This document shows, in pieces, positions 27,668-36,291 of a stretch of 49,072 nucleotides of DNA. The notes beneath the pieces were generated by a model that was not told the DNA's origin, did not search any database, and worked only from the letters and a program-made list of their open reading frames with translations. Both the position numbers and the translations under genes were made by a program. The DNA is from an uncultured Acetatifactor sp. (GTDB taxonomy: Bacteria; Bacillota; Clostridia; Lachnospirales; Lachnospiraceae): the NCBI GenBank assembly GCA_947630715.1, contig CANRIP010000023.1, forward strand, positions 1 through 49,072, given 5' to 3'. How positions within the stretch are numbered: the first letter of the stretch is position 1; each line of letters starts with the position of its first letter.

Positions 27668-27781
27668 GTGAAGGTTAGATCATCAGTAAAACCGATCTGC
27701 GAAAAGTGCAAGATCATCAAGAGAAAAGGACGCATCAGAGTAATCTGCGAGAATCCGAAACACAAGCAGAGACAGGGATAA
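27668..27781 (+). CDS. rpmJ: Ribosomal protein L36 (bL36)
   Basis: L36 is the smallest large-subunit protein. The 37-residue product starts at GTG 27668 with AAAGGAGGG upstream. It begins [19 protein letters not shown] and is the zinc-binding form, with C11, C14, C27 and H32 as ligands. It lies between infA and rpsM, the usual position, but a 305-nt spacer separates it from rpsM. Confidence 0.95.
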   Translation: MKVRSSVKPICEKCKIIKRKGRIRVICENPKHKQRQG

Positions 27782-28086
27782 TCACCGCCCGGGATGCCTT
27801 TTTAAAGGCAGGCAGGGTTTCGTGAGTTCTTGTCCGGTTTGTATGTGCGGCTGAACCGGTGGATCCCAAAGTCCATCGGATTATCATAGAACTGGGATAG
27901 AGAGCTTGCTGGAGATTACTTGTTGATACCACGGACAAACCCGTGGAAAGATCGGAGCGGCAGATTGCGTCCGGTTGGGTGCAAACCCCAATCAACCTGG
28001 TAACAAAATGCACACGAAAACAGACCAGAGGTGTGCGGCGGCATTCCGCAATCCGCGGAAACGCAAAGAAAATGGAGGAAATGTAA
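27782..28086 (+). promoter_or_regulatory. Structured spacer before rpsM, possible ribosomal protein leader
   Basis: No gene is seen in these 305 nt. Helices visible include CCACGG (27929-27934)/CCGTGG (27941-27946) and GGTTG (27973-27977)/CAACC (27993-27997). TTGTCCG (27830-27836) is complementary to CGGACAA (27932-27938), which overlaps the first helix, so two folds exclude each other. The S13 operon is controlled by S4 in some bacteria, so an autoregulatory leader is possible; no known consensus was recognised. Confidence 0.35.
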
Positions 28087-28458
28087 ATGGCTCGTATCGC
28101 AGGTGTTGACTTACCCAGAGAAAAAAGGATTGAAATCGGTCTGACTTACGTCTATGGAATCGGCAGGCCCACCGCCAATAAGATTCTGGCGCAGGCAGGC
28201 GTGAATCCCGATACCAGAGTGCGGGATCTGACCGATGACGAGGTAAAGAAAATCACCGAGGCAATGGAAAAAATGAACGTCATGGTGGAAGGCGATCTTC
28301 GCCGTGAGGTGGCCCTGAATATCAAGAGGCTTCAGGAAATCGGCTGCTATCGCGGAATTCGCCACCGCAAAGGTCTTCCCGTCCGCGGCCAGAACACCAA
28401 GAACAATGCAAGAACCCGCAAGGGGCCCAAGAGAACTGTGGCAAACAAGAAAAAGTAA
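28087..28458 (+). CDS. rpsM: Ribosomal protein S13 (uS13)
   Basis: S13 in the small subunit head makes bridges to the large subunit. The 123 residues begin [20 protein letters not shown], with the core [19 protein letters not shown], and contain [19 protein letters not shown] near the C-terminus. GGAGGAA precedes ATG 28087. It follows a long structured spacer. Confidence 0.97.
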   Translation: MARIAGVDLPREKRIEIGLTYVYGIGRPTANKILAQAGVNPDTRVRDLTDDEVKKITEAMEKMNVMVEGDLRREVALNIKRLQEIGCYRGIRHRKGLPVRGQNTKNNARTRKGPKRTVANKKK

Positions 28459-28523
28459 GGCAAAGTAACTGTTGATGGAATCAGACGGATTCCGGAAAAA
28501 TGAGAAAGTAGGTTAGTTTTAAA

Positions 28524-28919
28524 ATGGCAAAACAGGTTGCAAAGAAAGTAACGAAAAAGCGTGTCAGAAAAAACGTTGAACACGGACAGGCACATATCCA
28601 GTCATCCTTTAACAACACCATCGTTACCCTGACGGATCCCGAGGGGAACGCGTTGAGCTGGGCCAGTGCCGGTGGTCTGGGATTTAAGGGTTCAAGGAAA
28701 TCTACTCCATATGCCGCGCAGATGGCGGCGGAGACGGCCACAAAGGCCGCTCTGGTACATGGACTGAAATCCGTAGATGTCTTTGTGAAAGGGCCCGGTT
28801 CCGGACGGGAGGCGGCGATCAGAGCGCTCTCCGCGTGTGGTCTTGAGGTTGTCAGCATTCGCGACGTGACGGCTGTTCCTCACAACGGCTGCCGTCCGCC
28901 TAAGAGACGCCGCGTCTAG
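28524..28919 (+). CDS. rpsK: Ribosomal protein S11 (uS11)
   Basis: S11 forms part of the platform next to the mRNA exit. The 131 residues contain [40 protein letters not shown] and [18 protein letters not shown]. The ribosome binding site is weak (AGTAGG region at 28507), and a 65-nt gap separates it from rpsM. Confidence 0.97.
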   Translation: MAKQVAKKVTKKRVRKNVEHGQAHIQSSFNNTIVTLTDPEGNALSWASAGGLGFKGSRKSTPYAAQMAAETATKAALVHGLKSVDVFVKGPGSGREAAIRALSACGLEVVSIRDVTAVPHNGCRPPKRRRV

Positions 28920-29074
28920 CGTAAGGATTCTCGTCCGGGTGGAAACATCCGAAGGAGGAACGGGCGGCCCGGCAGGGCGGCCGGCGTCGGCATAAGCCGT
29001 TTTCAGACGGTTTTGTTGGAAGAAAGCGCCTCTGAACGGGGCACTGTAAACAATAAAGAAGGGAAAAGAAAAAC

Positions 29075-29668
29075 ATGGCAGTAAATCGCGTACCCGTATT
29101 GAAAAGATGCAGATCCCTGGGATTGGAGCCTTCCTATCTGGGGTATGACAAAAAATCAAAGAGACAGAATCTCAGAGCCGGCAAGAAGGTCAGCGAGTAT
29201 GGCCTTCAGCTCAGAGAGAAACAAAAGGCAAAATTTATTTACGGCGTTTTGGAGAAGCCTTTCCGCAATTATTATGAGAAGGCTGACCGGATGAAGGGCC
29301 CCACCGGTGAAAATCTGCTGGTGATGCTGGAGAGCAGGCTGGACAACGTAGTGTTCCGCATGGGCTTTGCCAGAACCCGCAGGGAGGCCAGACAGGTGGT
29401 GGATCATAAGCACGTTCTGGTGAATGGGAAAAAGGTGAATATTCCTTCCTACCGCGTAAGCGCCGGAGATGTGATCGAGATTACCGAGAAAGCAAAATCC
29501 CTGCAAAGATACAAGGATATTGCGGAAGTAACCGGCGGCAGACTGGTGCCCGAGTGGATGGATGTTGATATTGAGAACTTCAAGGGAACCATCAAGAATC
29601 TTCCTACCAGAGAAATGATCGATGTTCCCGTGGATGAGATGCTTATTGTCGAGTTGTACTCCAAGTAA
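29075..29668 (+). CDS. rpsD: Ribosomal protein S4 (uS4)
   Basis: S4 is a primary 16S rRNA binding protein and a translational repressor of the alpha operon in E. coli. The 197 residues have an N-terminal domain without the zinc Cys4 motif, then an S4 domain near 90-150 ([21 protein letters not shown], core [25 protein letters not shown]). The 155-nt gap from rpsK (28920-29074) is GC-rich with inverted repeats and could be a leader. Confidence 0.96.
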   Translation: MAVNRVPVLKRCRSLGLEPSYLGYDKKSKRQNLRAGKKVSEYGLQLREKQKAKFIYGVLEKPFRNYYEKADRMKGPTGENLLVMLESRLDNVVFRMGFARTRREARQVVDHKHVLVNGKKVNIPSYRVSAGDVIEITEKAKSLQRYKDIAEVTGGRLVPEWMDVDIENFKGTIKNLPTREMIDVPVDEMLIVELYSK

Positions 29669-29772
29669 GCTCCGCAGGCCTCCGAGGTCTTTGTATCCGC
29701 CGTTATATCTTCGCGGAAAGGACTCCGGAGTCCCTGTGTCTTTTCAAACATTCAAGAAGGAGGGTATTCGCA

Positions 29773-30729
29773 GTGTTTGATTTTGAAAGACCTAATATAG
29801 AGGTGACTGAGATTTCAGAAGACAAGAAGTACGGCCGGTTCGTCGTAGAACCTCTGGAAAGAGGATACGGGATCACTCTGGGAAATTCCCTGAGAAGGAT
29901 CATGCTCTCCTCCCTGCCCGGCGCGGCGGTGAGCCAGATCAAGATTGAGGGTGTGCTTCACGAATTCAGCTCCATTCCCGGAGTGAAGGAAGATGTCACT
30001 GAAATCGTAATGAACATCAAGAGCCTTGCCATCAAAAACAACAGCGAGACCAGCGAAGCAAAGACGGCGTATATCGAATATGAAGGCGAGGGCATCGTGC
30101 ATGCGTCGGATATTCAGGTGGATCAGGACATTGAAATTCTGAATCCGGATCTTGTGATCGCCACCTTAAGCGGTAAGGATACAAAGCTGTACATGGAACT
30201 GACCATCACCAAGGGACGGGGATATGTAAGCGCGGATAAAAATAAGCATGATGAACTTCCCATTGGCGTCATTGCGGTGGATTCCATTTACACGCCGGTG
30301 GAGAGAGTGAATGTGACCGTGGAAAATACCCGTGTGGGGCAGATCACGGACTACGACAAGCTGACCCTGGATGTGTTTACCAACGGCACCCTGGCTCCCG
30401 ATGAGGCTGTCAGCCTGGCGGCCAAGGTGTTAAGCGAGCATCTGAGCCTTTTCATCGATCTTTCGGAAAATGCCAGAACCGCCGAGGTGATGGTGGAAAA
30501 GGAAGATGACGAGAAGGAAAAAGTGCTGGAAATGAGCATCGACGAGCTGGAGCTTTCCGTTCGTTCCTATAACTGCTTAAAGAGGGCCGGCATTAATACC
30601 GTCGAGGAGCTTTGCAACAAAACGTCCGAGGATATGATGAAGGTCCGCAACCTGGGACGCAAGTCTTTGGAGGAAGTGCTGGCAAAACTGAAGGAGCTGG
30701 GACTTTCCCTGAATCCAAGCGACGAGTGA
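29773..30729 (+). CDS. rpoA: RNA polymerase subunit alpha
   Basis: Alpha starts assembly of RNA polymerase and binds promoter UP elements and activators. The 318 residues have the N-terminal assembly domain (about 1-230) with [20 protein letters not shown] and the C-terminal domain (about 250-315) with [13 protein letters not shown] and [10 protein letters not shown]. It starts at GTG 29773, preceded by AAGAAGGAGGG. rplQ follows after 185 nt. Confidence 0.97.
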   Translation: MFDFERPNIEVTEISEDKKYGRFVVEPLERGYGITLGNSLRRIMLSSLPGAAVSQIKIEGVLHEFSSIPGVKEDVTEIVMNIKSLAIKNNSETSEAKTAYIEYEGEGIVHASDIQVDQDIEILNPDLVIATLSGKDTKLYMELTITKGRGYVSADKNKHDELPIGVIAVDSIYTPVERVNVTVENTRVGQITDYDKLTLDVFTNGTLAPDEAVSLAAKVLSEHLSLFIDLSENARTAEVMVEKEDDEKEKVLEMSIDELELSVRSYNCLKRAGINTVEELCNKTSEDMMKVRNLGRKSLEEVLAKLKELGLSLNPSDE

Positions 30730-30914
30730 GGCTCGTCCGGAGGAAAACGCCGGCAGGAATCGGTTTTAGAGGATCAGACACAGGATTTTCCGCAGAGGGT
30801 AAGGCCAAAGCGTACGTCTGCGGTTTATCTCTCAATGGCAAATTTGAAGGCATTCGGTAAGTAAGTCCAAAGCGCGTGGCCGGATGTACCATGAATGGAG
30901 AAAGGAAAATTATT

Positions 30915-31520
30915 ATGGCTAAGTACAGAAAGCTCGGAAGAACGTCCGCACAGAGGAAAGCCCTGCTGAGAAATCAGGTGACGGCCCTTTTGTATCACGG
31001 AAGAATTGTCACCACGGAGGCGAAGGCCAAGGAAGTGCAGAAGATTGCCGACGGCCTGATTGCCCTTGCGGCAAAGGAAAAGGATAACTTCGAGATGGTG
31101 AAGGTGACCGCAAAGGTTGCGCGTAAGGACAAGGACGGCAGGAGAGTGAAACAGATCGTGGATAAGGACACGGGCAAGGTTCTCTCCGAGACCCATCGCG
31201 ACAAGGACGGCAAGATCCTGCGCATGGAAAACGGCGTAACGGTTACCGTATACGATGAAGTGGAAAAGGAAATCAAAAAGGATCTGCCTTCCAGATCCCA
31301 CGCGAGACGTCAGATGATGAAGGTGCTGTTCCCGGTTGTGGAAACACCCGCAAAGGCTGCCGGCAGAAAAAAGAATACCAAAAAAGTGGACTTGGCGGCA
31401 AAGCTTTTTGACGAATACGGACCGAAATACGCCGACCGCAAGGGCGGCTACACCCGGATTGTCAAGATCGGGGCCCGCAAGGGAGACGCTGCCGAGACAG
31501 TGGTTCTGGAGCTGGTATAA
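30915..31520 (+). CDS. rplQ: Ribosomal protein L17 (bL17) with a large insertion
   Basis: L17 is a large-subunit protein near the tunnel exit. The conserved halves are clear: [19 protein letters not shown] near the start, [10 protein letters not shown] at 128-137 and [20 protein letters not shown], seen as [12 protein letters not shown]. Between about residues 56 and 127 there is an insertion of some 70 charged residues, and a short second one at about 141-157, making 201 residues against the usual 115-130. ATG 30915 is chosen; GAAAGGAAA precedes it. It ends the alpha operon. Confidence 0.94.
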   Translation: MAKYRKLGRTSAQRKALLRNQVTALLYHGRIVTTEAKAKEVQKIADGLIALAAKEKDNFEMVKVTAKVARKDKDGRRVKQIVDKDTGKVLSETHRDKDGKILRMENGVTVTVYDEVEKEIKKDLPSRSHARRQMMKVLFPVVETPAKAAGRKKNTKKVDLAAKLFDEYGPKYADRKGGYTRIVKIGARKGDAAETVVLELV

Positions 31521-31554
31521 GAATCAGATCCATGGTGAAAAAAGGGAAAAAGAG

Positions 31555-31588
31555 AGAACCGACGTAACATGGCGTCGGTTCTTTTTTT
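31555..31588 (+). terminator. Terminator of the ribosomal protein superoperon
   Basis: AGAACCGACG (31555-31564) pairs perfectly with CGTCGGTTCT (31573-31582) around an 8-nt loop. Seven T residues follow at 31582-31588. It lies 34 nt after the rplQ stop. Together with the preceding A-rich stretch it may also act on the convergent peptidase gene. Confidence 0.9.
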
Positions 31589-31630
31589 GCCATCCGGTTC
31601 CTGATGGCTGACGGATGCCGAAACGGGCGG

Positions 31631-32578
31631 TCAATCCAGGGATTTCTGGAAATGCTGGTAATCCTTGCAACTGTTCCAGTTGCCTCCCCAGGTGAAACCA
31701 TGGCGCAGAAAGAGCTTGCAGCACAGGTCATCTTCATCGATCTTGTAGGGAAAGAGGGCGGAACGGTCGGCGTAATCTTCCGCGCCGGCAGGGGAAATGT
31801 TTACGCTGCCGTCCTGGTTGTAGGTGAGGTAGGGATTATAAAAGGGATTGATGTCCACAGCCAGTCCCAGCGCATGCCGGGAGAGACTGTCCGACCCGGC
31901 GGTGGTTCGATAGTTGAAACAGGAGGTGTTGTTATCCTCCATGGAGGCCTCGTCATCCCCGTTGTACGCATCGATCAGGCAGACCCTCTCCAACTGATAT
32001 TCATTCTGATAAAGCTGGTAAAAGATTTCCAGCAGATCCCCGGCAATTTCCCGGTGGCAGATCAGTTCGCCCTCCTGGGGCTGACCGTTGAAATCATAGT
32101 GCAGAATGTGGACATATTGCAGCTCGTCCAGGCTGATCAGGGGTTTTTCCCCCTCCGGGGGATCGGCGGGATAGGAAATCCCGGTGATATAGCGGCGAAG
32201 TTCCTGGGAGAGAGGCTCCGCGTAAAAACCTTCCTCCAGGGTCTTCCGCTCCGCCAGTTGGGAGTCGCCGTTTAACAAAGCGCCCACAGGCCGGCGGCGG
32301 TCATCGGATGGTGCGGCGGTTTCCGTCTCAGGGGATTCCGTCCGGCCCCCATCCCTGTCCGGGACGGCGTCTGAGGATACGTCTCCGGCATCGTCCGAAG
32401 CCTCCCTGTCTGTGCCGGGAGTTTGGGTGGGATCCGGTTCGGGGGAGGGAGAAGGCTGGTTTTTCGCATACTCCGCAAGGCTCATGGAGTTTTGAGACAC
32501 GGCCTTGCTGCATAAAACGGCGAACAGAATAACCGCCCCCACGAGAGCCAGCATTTTGAACAATTTAAATTTATCCAT
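31631..32578 (-). CDS. Membrane-anchored M15 peptidase (VanY / L,D-endopeptidase type)
   Basis: Enzymes of this zinc family cut D-alanyl or L-Ala-D-Glu bonds in peptidoglycan. The 315 residues have one N-terminal membrane segment (about 9-25), a Pro/Ser/Asp-rich linker (about 41-100) and a C-terminal catalytic domain. Zinc ligands are H235 and D242 in SRHALGLAVDIN and H309 in DYQHF, with WGGNW just before. The start at 32578 has AAAGGAAT upstream; longer starts have no site. It is in the opposite direction to its neighbours, between rplQ and ecfA1, which are adjacent in many relatives. Confidence 0.82.
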   Translation of the reverse strand: MDKFKLFKMLALVGAVILFAVLCSKAVSQNSMSLAEYAKNQPSPSPEPDPTQTPGTDREASDDAGDVSSDAVPDRDGGRTESPETETAAPSDDRRRPVGALLNGDSQLAERKTLEEGFYAEPLSQELRRYITGISYPADPPEGEKPLISLDELQYVHILHYDFNGQPQEGELICHREIAGDLLEIFYQLYQNEYQLERVCLIDAYNGDDEASMEDNNTSCFNYRTTAGSDSLSRHALGLAVDINPFYNPYLTYNQDGSVNISPAGAEDYADRSALFPYKIDEDDLCCKLFLRHGFTWGGNWNSCKDYQHFQKSLD

Positions 32579-32630
32579 AAAACATTCCTTTCTGTGAAAC
32601 GGCCGCGGTTTTTCAAGAAACCGTAACAAC

Positions 32631-32658
32631 AGCATACCATAAAAAAGCGGTTTTGCAA
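32631..32658 (-). promoter_or_regulatory. Possible promoter of the M15 peptidase gene
   Basis: On the minus strand TTGCAA (32658-32653) is followed after 16 bp by TATGCT (32636-32631). It leaves a leader of about 45 nt. It is back to back with the ecfA promoter at 32674-32702. Confidence 0.4.
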
Positions 32659-32673
32659 ATGGTAGTAAAGCAG

Positions 32674-32702
32674 TTGTAATTCCCGGACGAATCTGTTATA
32701 TT
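32674..32702 (+). promoter_or_regulatory. Promoter of the ecfA1-ecfA2-ecfT-truA operon
   Basis: TTGTAA (32674-32679), a 17-bp spacer and TATATT (32697-32702). Transcription would start near 32709, leaving a short leader of about 33 nt before ecfA1. Confidence 0.55.
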
Positions 32703-32741
32703 GAAACAGGGTTCCGGTCAAATCCGGGAAAGGCGGCTGCA

Positions 32742-33614
32742 ATGGGAATTGTAAAAACGGAGAATCTTGTGTACGAATATATCAGGCGCGACGACGAGGG
32801 GAATGTGGAAGGGATCACCACCGCTGTGGACCGGGTGAATCTGGACGTTGCCCCAGGGGAATTCATCGCCATCCTGGGACATAACGGCTCCGGCAAATCC
32901 ACCCTTGCCCGGCACATCAACGCTATCTTATCGCCCACCGAGGGAACGGTCTGGGTGGACGGCATGGACACCTCCCAGGAAGAAAAAATCTGGGAAATCC
33001 GCCAGAGGGCCGGGATGGTGTTCCAGAACCCGGACAATCAGATCATCGGCCAGGTGGTGGAAGAAGACGTGGGGTTTGGCCCTGAGAATATGGGGGTTCC
33101 CACCAGGGAAATCTGGGAGCGGGTGGAGGAAAGCCTGCGGGCGGTGGGAATGTACCAATACCGCAAATATTCCCCCAATAAGCTGTCCGGCGGTCAGAAA
33201 CAGAGAGTCTCCATCGCCGGAGTGCTGGCCATGCACCCCAAATGCATCGTGCTGGACGAGCCCACCGCCATGCTGGATCCCACCGGCCGCAGGGATGTGA
33301 TACGGGCGGTGAGGGGACTGAACGAGGTGGAGGGTGTGACGGTGATTCTGATCACCCATTACATGGAGGAAACCATTCACTGTAACCGGGTGTTTGTGAT
33401 GGATCAGGGCAGGATCGCCATGGAAGGGACGCCGAAGGAAATTTTTTCCCAGGTGGAAAGGCTGAAGGAACTCAGGCTGGACGTGCCCCAGATCACGCTG
33501 CTTGCATATGAGCTGAAGAAAAAGGGCGTTCCTCTTTCGGACGGCATTCTGACAGCCCGGGAGCTGACGGAGGAGCTGACGGCCCTTCGCGGCAGACAAA
33601 GCCGTCTGCATTGA
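32742..33614 (+). CDS. ecfA1: ECF transporter ATPase EcfA1
   Basis: One of the two ATPases that power vitamin and metal uptake by group II energy-coupling factor transporters. The 290 residues have Walker A GHNGSGKS (46-53), Gln95, the signature LSGGQ (148-152), Walker B CIVLDE (168-173) and the switch His206. GGGAAAGG precedes ATG 32742. It forms the energising module with the next two genes; substrate-binding S components are not in the window. Confidence 0.95.
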   Translation: MGIVKTENLVYEYIRRDDEGNVEGITTAVDRVNLDVAPGEFIAILGHNGSGKSTLARHINAILSPTEGTVWVDGMDTSQEEKIWEIRQRAGMVFQNPDNQIIGQVVEEDVGFGPENMGVPTREIWERVEESLRAVGMYQYRKYSPNKLSGGQKQRVSIAGVLAMHPKCIVLDEPTAMLDPTGRRDVIRAVRGLNEVEGVTVILITHYMEETIHCNRVFVMDQGRIAMEGTPKEIFSQVERLKELRLDVPQITLLAYELKKKGVPLSDGILTARELTEELTALRGRQSRLH

Positions 33615-33634
33615 TCGGACAGGAGCGTATCGCA

Positions 33635-34483
33635 ATGTCTATGATATTGGATCATGTAAGTTACAGATACGGAGGGGATACCCCCTTGGCGGTGACGGCT
33701 CTGAAGGATGTCTGCCTTCAGATACCGGACGGCCAGTTTGTGGGGCTCATCGGGCATACCGGTTCCGGCAAATCTACGCTGGTTCAGCATATGAACGGTC
33801 TGCTCAGGGCGTCCTCCGGACATATTTATTGGAACGGCGAAGATATTTATGACAAAGAGTATGACATGAAAAAGCTGCGCAGTCAGGTAGGGCTGGTCTT
33901 TCAATATCCGGAGCATCAGCTTTTTGAGACGGATGTGTTCTCCGACGTCTGTTTCGGCCCCAGAAACCTTGGGCTGGACAAACGGGAGACGGAGCTGAGG
34001 GCATATGACGCCCTGAAAAAAGTGGGGCTGCCGGACGAGCTGTTTTATCAGTCCCCGTTTGATCTGTCCGGGGGTCAGAAACGGAGGGCCGCCATCGCCG
34101 GGGTGCTGGCGATGAAACCCCAGATGCTGATTTTGGACGAGCCCACCGCGGGACTGGATCCCAAAGGGAGGGACGAGATTCTCGGACAGATCAAGCAGCT
34201 TCAGACCCAGACCGGTATGACGATTCTGCTGGTTTCCCACAGCATGGAGGACGTGGCGGAATATGTGGACCGGATTGTGGTGATGAATCAGGGCAGCATC
34301 CTGTTTGACGGATCCCCCAGGGAAGTGTTCGCCCATAACAGGGAGCTGGAGGAAGTGGGACTGGCGGTTCCCCAGGTGACGGATCTGTTACACCGGTTAA
34401 AGGACGCGGGGTTTGAGGTGGACACCGGCGCCACCACCGTGAAGGAAGCGTCCGCCACGATCCTGCAGGCATTGGGATACTGA
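33635..34483 (+). CDS. ecfA2: ECF transporter ATPase EcfA2
   Basis: The partner ATPase of EcfA1. The 282 residues have Walker A GHTGSGKST (40-48), Gln90, the signature LSGGQ (144-148) and Walker B LILDEP (165-170). ATG 33635 is chosen because AGGAG at 33620-33624 lies 10 nt upstream; a TTG at 33611 overlapping ecfA1 is possible but has no site. ecfT follows after 34 nt. Confidence 0.95.
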   Translation: MSMILDHVSYRYGGDTPLAVTALKDVCLQIPDGQFVGLIGHTGSGKSTLVQHMNGLLRASSGHIYWNGEDIYDKEYDMKKLRSQVGLVFQYPEHQLFETDVFSDVCFGPRNLGLDKRETELRAYDALKKVGLPDELFYQSPFDLSGGQKRRAAIAGVLAMKPQMLILDEPTAGLDPKGRDEILGQIKQLQTQTGMTILLVSHSMEDVAEYVDRIVVMNQGSILFDGSPREVFAHNRELEEVGLAVPQVTDLLHRLKDAGFEVDTGATTVKEASATILQALGY

Positions 34484-34517
34484 AAGATTCTTCCTCCAAA
34501 GGAGAAAAACAAAGGGC

Positions 34518-35330
34518 ATGCTCAGAGACATAACCTTAGGACAATATTATCAGACGGAATCTGTGATACACAGGCTGGATCCCAGAATCAAGCTGGGAGG
34601 GACCCTGGTGTACATTATTTCGCTGTTCTTTTTTAACCATATATGGGGATACCTGGCGGCGGCGCTGTTTCTGGCCGTTGTAATCCGGCTGTCAAAGGTG
34701 CCCTTCCGCTTTATGGTACGGGGAATGAAGGCGGTTCTTTTCCTTTTTATGCTCACGGTGGTTTTTAATCTGTTTCTGACTCCCGGCACCCCCCTGATCT
34801 CCTTTTACCGGCTGACCATTACCCGGGAGGGGCTGCGCACCGCCTTCACCATGGCGGTACGGCTGATTCTCCTGGTGATCGGTTCTTCCGTGATGACGCT
34901 GACTACCACCCCCAACAATCTGACGGACGGCATGGAAAACATGCTGCGTCCCCTGCGCGTGTTCAAGGTGCCGGTGCATGAAGTGGCCATGATGATGTCC
35001 ATCGCCCTCCGGTTTATCCCCATTCTCCTGGAGGAAACGGATAAGATCATGAAGGCGCAGATGGCCAGGGGAGCGAATTTTGAGAGCGGGAACCTGTTGA
35101 AACGGGCGAAAGCGCTGGTTCCCCTTCTGGTGCCTTTGTTTGTATCCGCTTTTCGCAGGGCCAACGATCTGGCGATGGCCATGGAGGCCAGATGCTATCG
35201 AGGCGGCGAGGGGAGGACCAGAATGAAACCCCTGATTTTTCAACGGCGGGACTTCATTGCCTGTGCCTGTATTGCGCTGTATCTGGCTGTGAGTCTGACG
35301 GCAGGAAGGCTGGTGTGGCTTTGGATATAG
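34518..35330 (+). CDS. ecfT: ECF transporter transmembrane protein EcfT
   Basis: EcfT links the ATPases to exchangeable substrate-binding S components in the membrane. The 270 residues have about six hydrophobic segments and the two coupling-helix motifs with Ala-Arg-Gly or similar (QMARGANFESG and MEARCYRGGEG). The hydrophilic start LGQYYQTESVIHRLDPRIKL is typical of the family. Its end overlaps the truA reading frame by 16 nt. Confidence 0.94.
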   Translation: MLRDITLGQYYQTESVIHRLDPRIKLGGTLVYIISLFFFNHIWGYLAAALFLAVVIRLSKVPFRFMVRGMKAVLFLFMLTVVFNLFLTPGTPLISFYRLTITREGLRTAFTMAVRLILLVIGSSVMTLTTTPNNLTDGMENMLRPLRVFKVPVHEVAMMMSIALRFIPILLEETDKIMKAQMARGANFESGNLLKRAKALVPLLVPLFVSAFRRANDLAMAMEARCYRGGEGRTRMKPLIFQRRDFIACACIALYLAVSLTAGRLVWLWI

Positions 35331-36118
35331 AAGGGAATTTTTCCGCTCCGGTCAGACGGATCCGTCTGACGGTGGCTTATGACGGAACGAATTATCATGG
35401 TTTTCAGTTTCAGACAAATGGGGTGACCATACAAAGCTGCCTGGAGGACGCGCTTTTTCAACTGCTGGGACAAAGGGTCCGTGTGATCGGCGCAAGCCGG
35501 ACGGATACGGGGGTGCATGCCTTAGGCAACGTGGCGGTGTTTGATACCGTCAGCCGGATGGACGCCGAAAAATTTTCCTACGCCCTGAACCGGTGGCTGC
35601 CGGAGGACATCCGCATCCAAAAGGCGGAGGAAGTGGATCCGGAGTGGCATCCCAGGAAACGCGTCAGCCGAAAGACTTATGAATATCGGATTTACCGGGG
35701 AGAATTCCCCATGCCGTTAAGAAGGTTTTACTCCTATTTTACCTACCGGCCTCTGGATGTGGAGCGGATGCGCCGAGGGGCGGCATACCTGGTGGGCGAA
35801 CATGATTTTTACAGTTTCTGTCAGGAACCCTCCCGGGCGCAGAGCACGGTCAGAACGCTGTACCTGGTGGAGCTGGAGGAGCAGGGGCCGGAGCTGGTGA
35901 TCAGAGTGCAGGGGAACGGTTTCCTGTACCATATGGTGCGGATCCTCGCGGGAACCCTGATGGAAGTGGGGCAGGGAAAAAGAGAGCCGGAGAGCATCCG
36001 GGAGATGTTAAGTGCCAGAGATCGGAACGCGGCCGGACCTACCGCCCCCGCCTGCGGTCTGACGCTGGTGGGATACGAATTCCCGGAAGATCCGTGTGGA
36101 AACAGAAACGGAAATTGA
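35315..36118 (+). CDS. truA: tRNA pseudouridine synthase A
   Basis: TruA makes pseudouridine at positions 38-40 of tRNAs. The product has about 267 residues with IRLTVAYDGTNYHGFQFQ, the catalytic Asp in GASRTDTGVHALGN, and GFLYHMVRILAGTLMEVGQG (core FLYHMVRILAGTL). No ATG lies in the right place. GTG 35315 or TTG 35321, served by AGGAAGG at 35303-35309, are the likely starts, so it overlaps ecfT. In many relatives rplM and rpsI come next; here a maltodextrin locus follows. Confidence 0.92.
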   Translation: MALDIEGNFSAPVRRIRLTVAYDGTNYHGFQFQTNGVTIQSCLEDALFQLLGQRVRVIGASRTDTGVHALGNVAVFDTVSRMDAEKFSYALNRWLPEDIRIQKAEEVDPEWHPRKRVSRKTYEYRIYRGEFPMPLRRFYSYFTYRPLDVERMRRGAAYLVGEHDFYSFCQEPSRAQSTVRTLYLVELEEQGPELVIRVQGNGFLYHMVRILAGTLMEVGQGKREPESIREMLSARDRNAAGPTAPACGLTLVGYEFPEDPCGNRNGN

Positions 36119-36127
36119 TATATGCTA

Positions 36128-36156
36128 TTGACATTTAGGCCGGAGCGTGTTATTTT
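36128..36156 (+). promoter_or_regulatory. Promoter of the maltodextrin lipoprotein gene
   Basis: TTGACA (36128-36133), a 17-bp spacer and TATTTT (36151-36156). A TATAAT at 36156-36161 overlaps it but would need a 22-bp spacer. The first LacI-type operator begins just downstream at 36163. Confidence 0.55.
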
Positions 36157-36162
36157 ATAATT

Positions 36163-36241
36163 GTTTAAACGGTTAAGCAAATCAAATGTGCGCATGAAAG
36201 GATTTGCTTATATTTTTACCCTGCTGTTTAAACGGTTAAAC
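36163..36241. promoter_or_regulatory. Two LacI-family operators
   Basis: GTTTAAACGGTTAAGC (36163-36178) and GTTTAAACGGTTAAAC (36226-36241) are near-perfect palindromes around a central CG, the form bound by LacI-family repressors. The centres are 63 bp apart, six helical turns, which suits repression by looping. The first covers the expected start of transcription. The likely ligand is the LacI protein encoded at 37482-38300. Confidence 0.7.
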
Positions 36242-36291
36242 GCCGGAAAACAGCTTTCACATTTACCTCTGAAGGAAAGGAAGGAGAAGAA

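Noticed and set aside
36163..36241. Operators as CcpA (cre) sites
   Set aside because: They share the central CG but not the TG...CA ends of the cre consensus.
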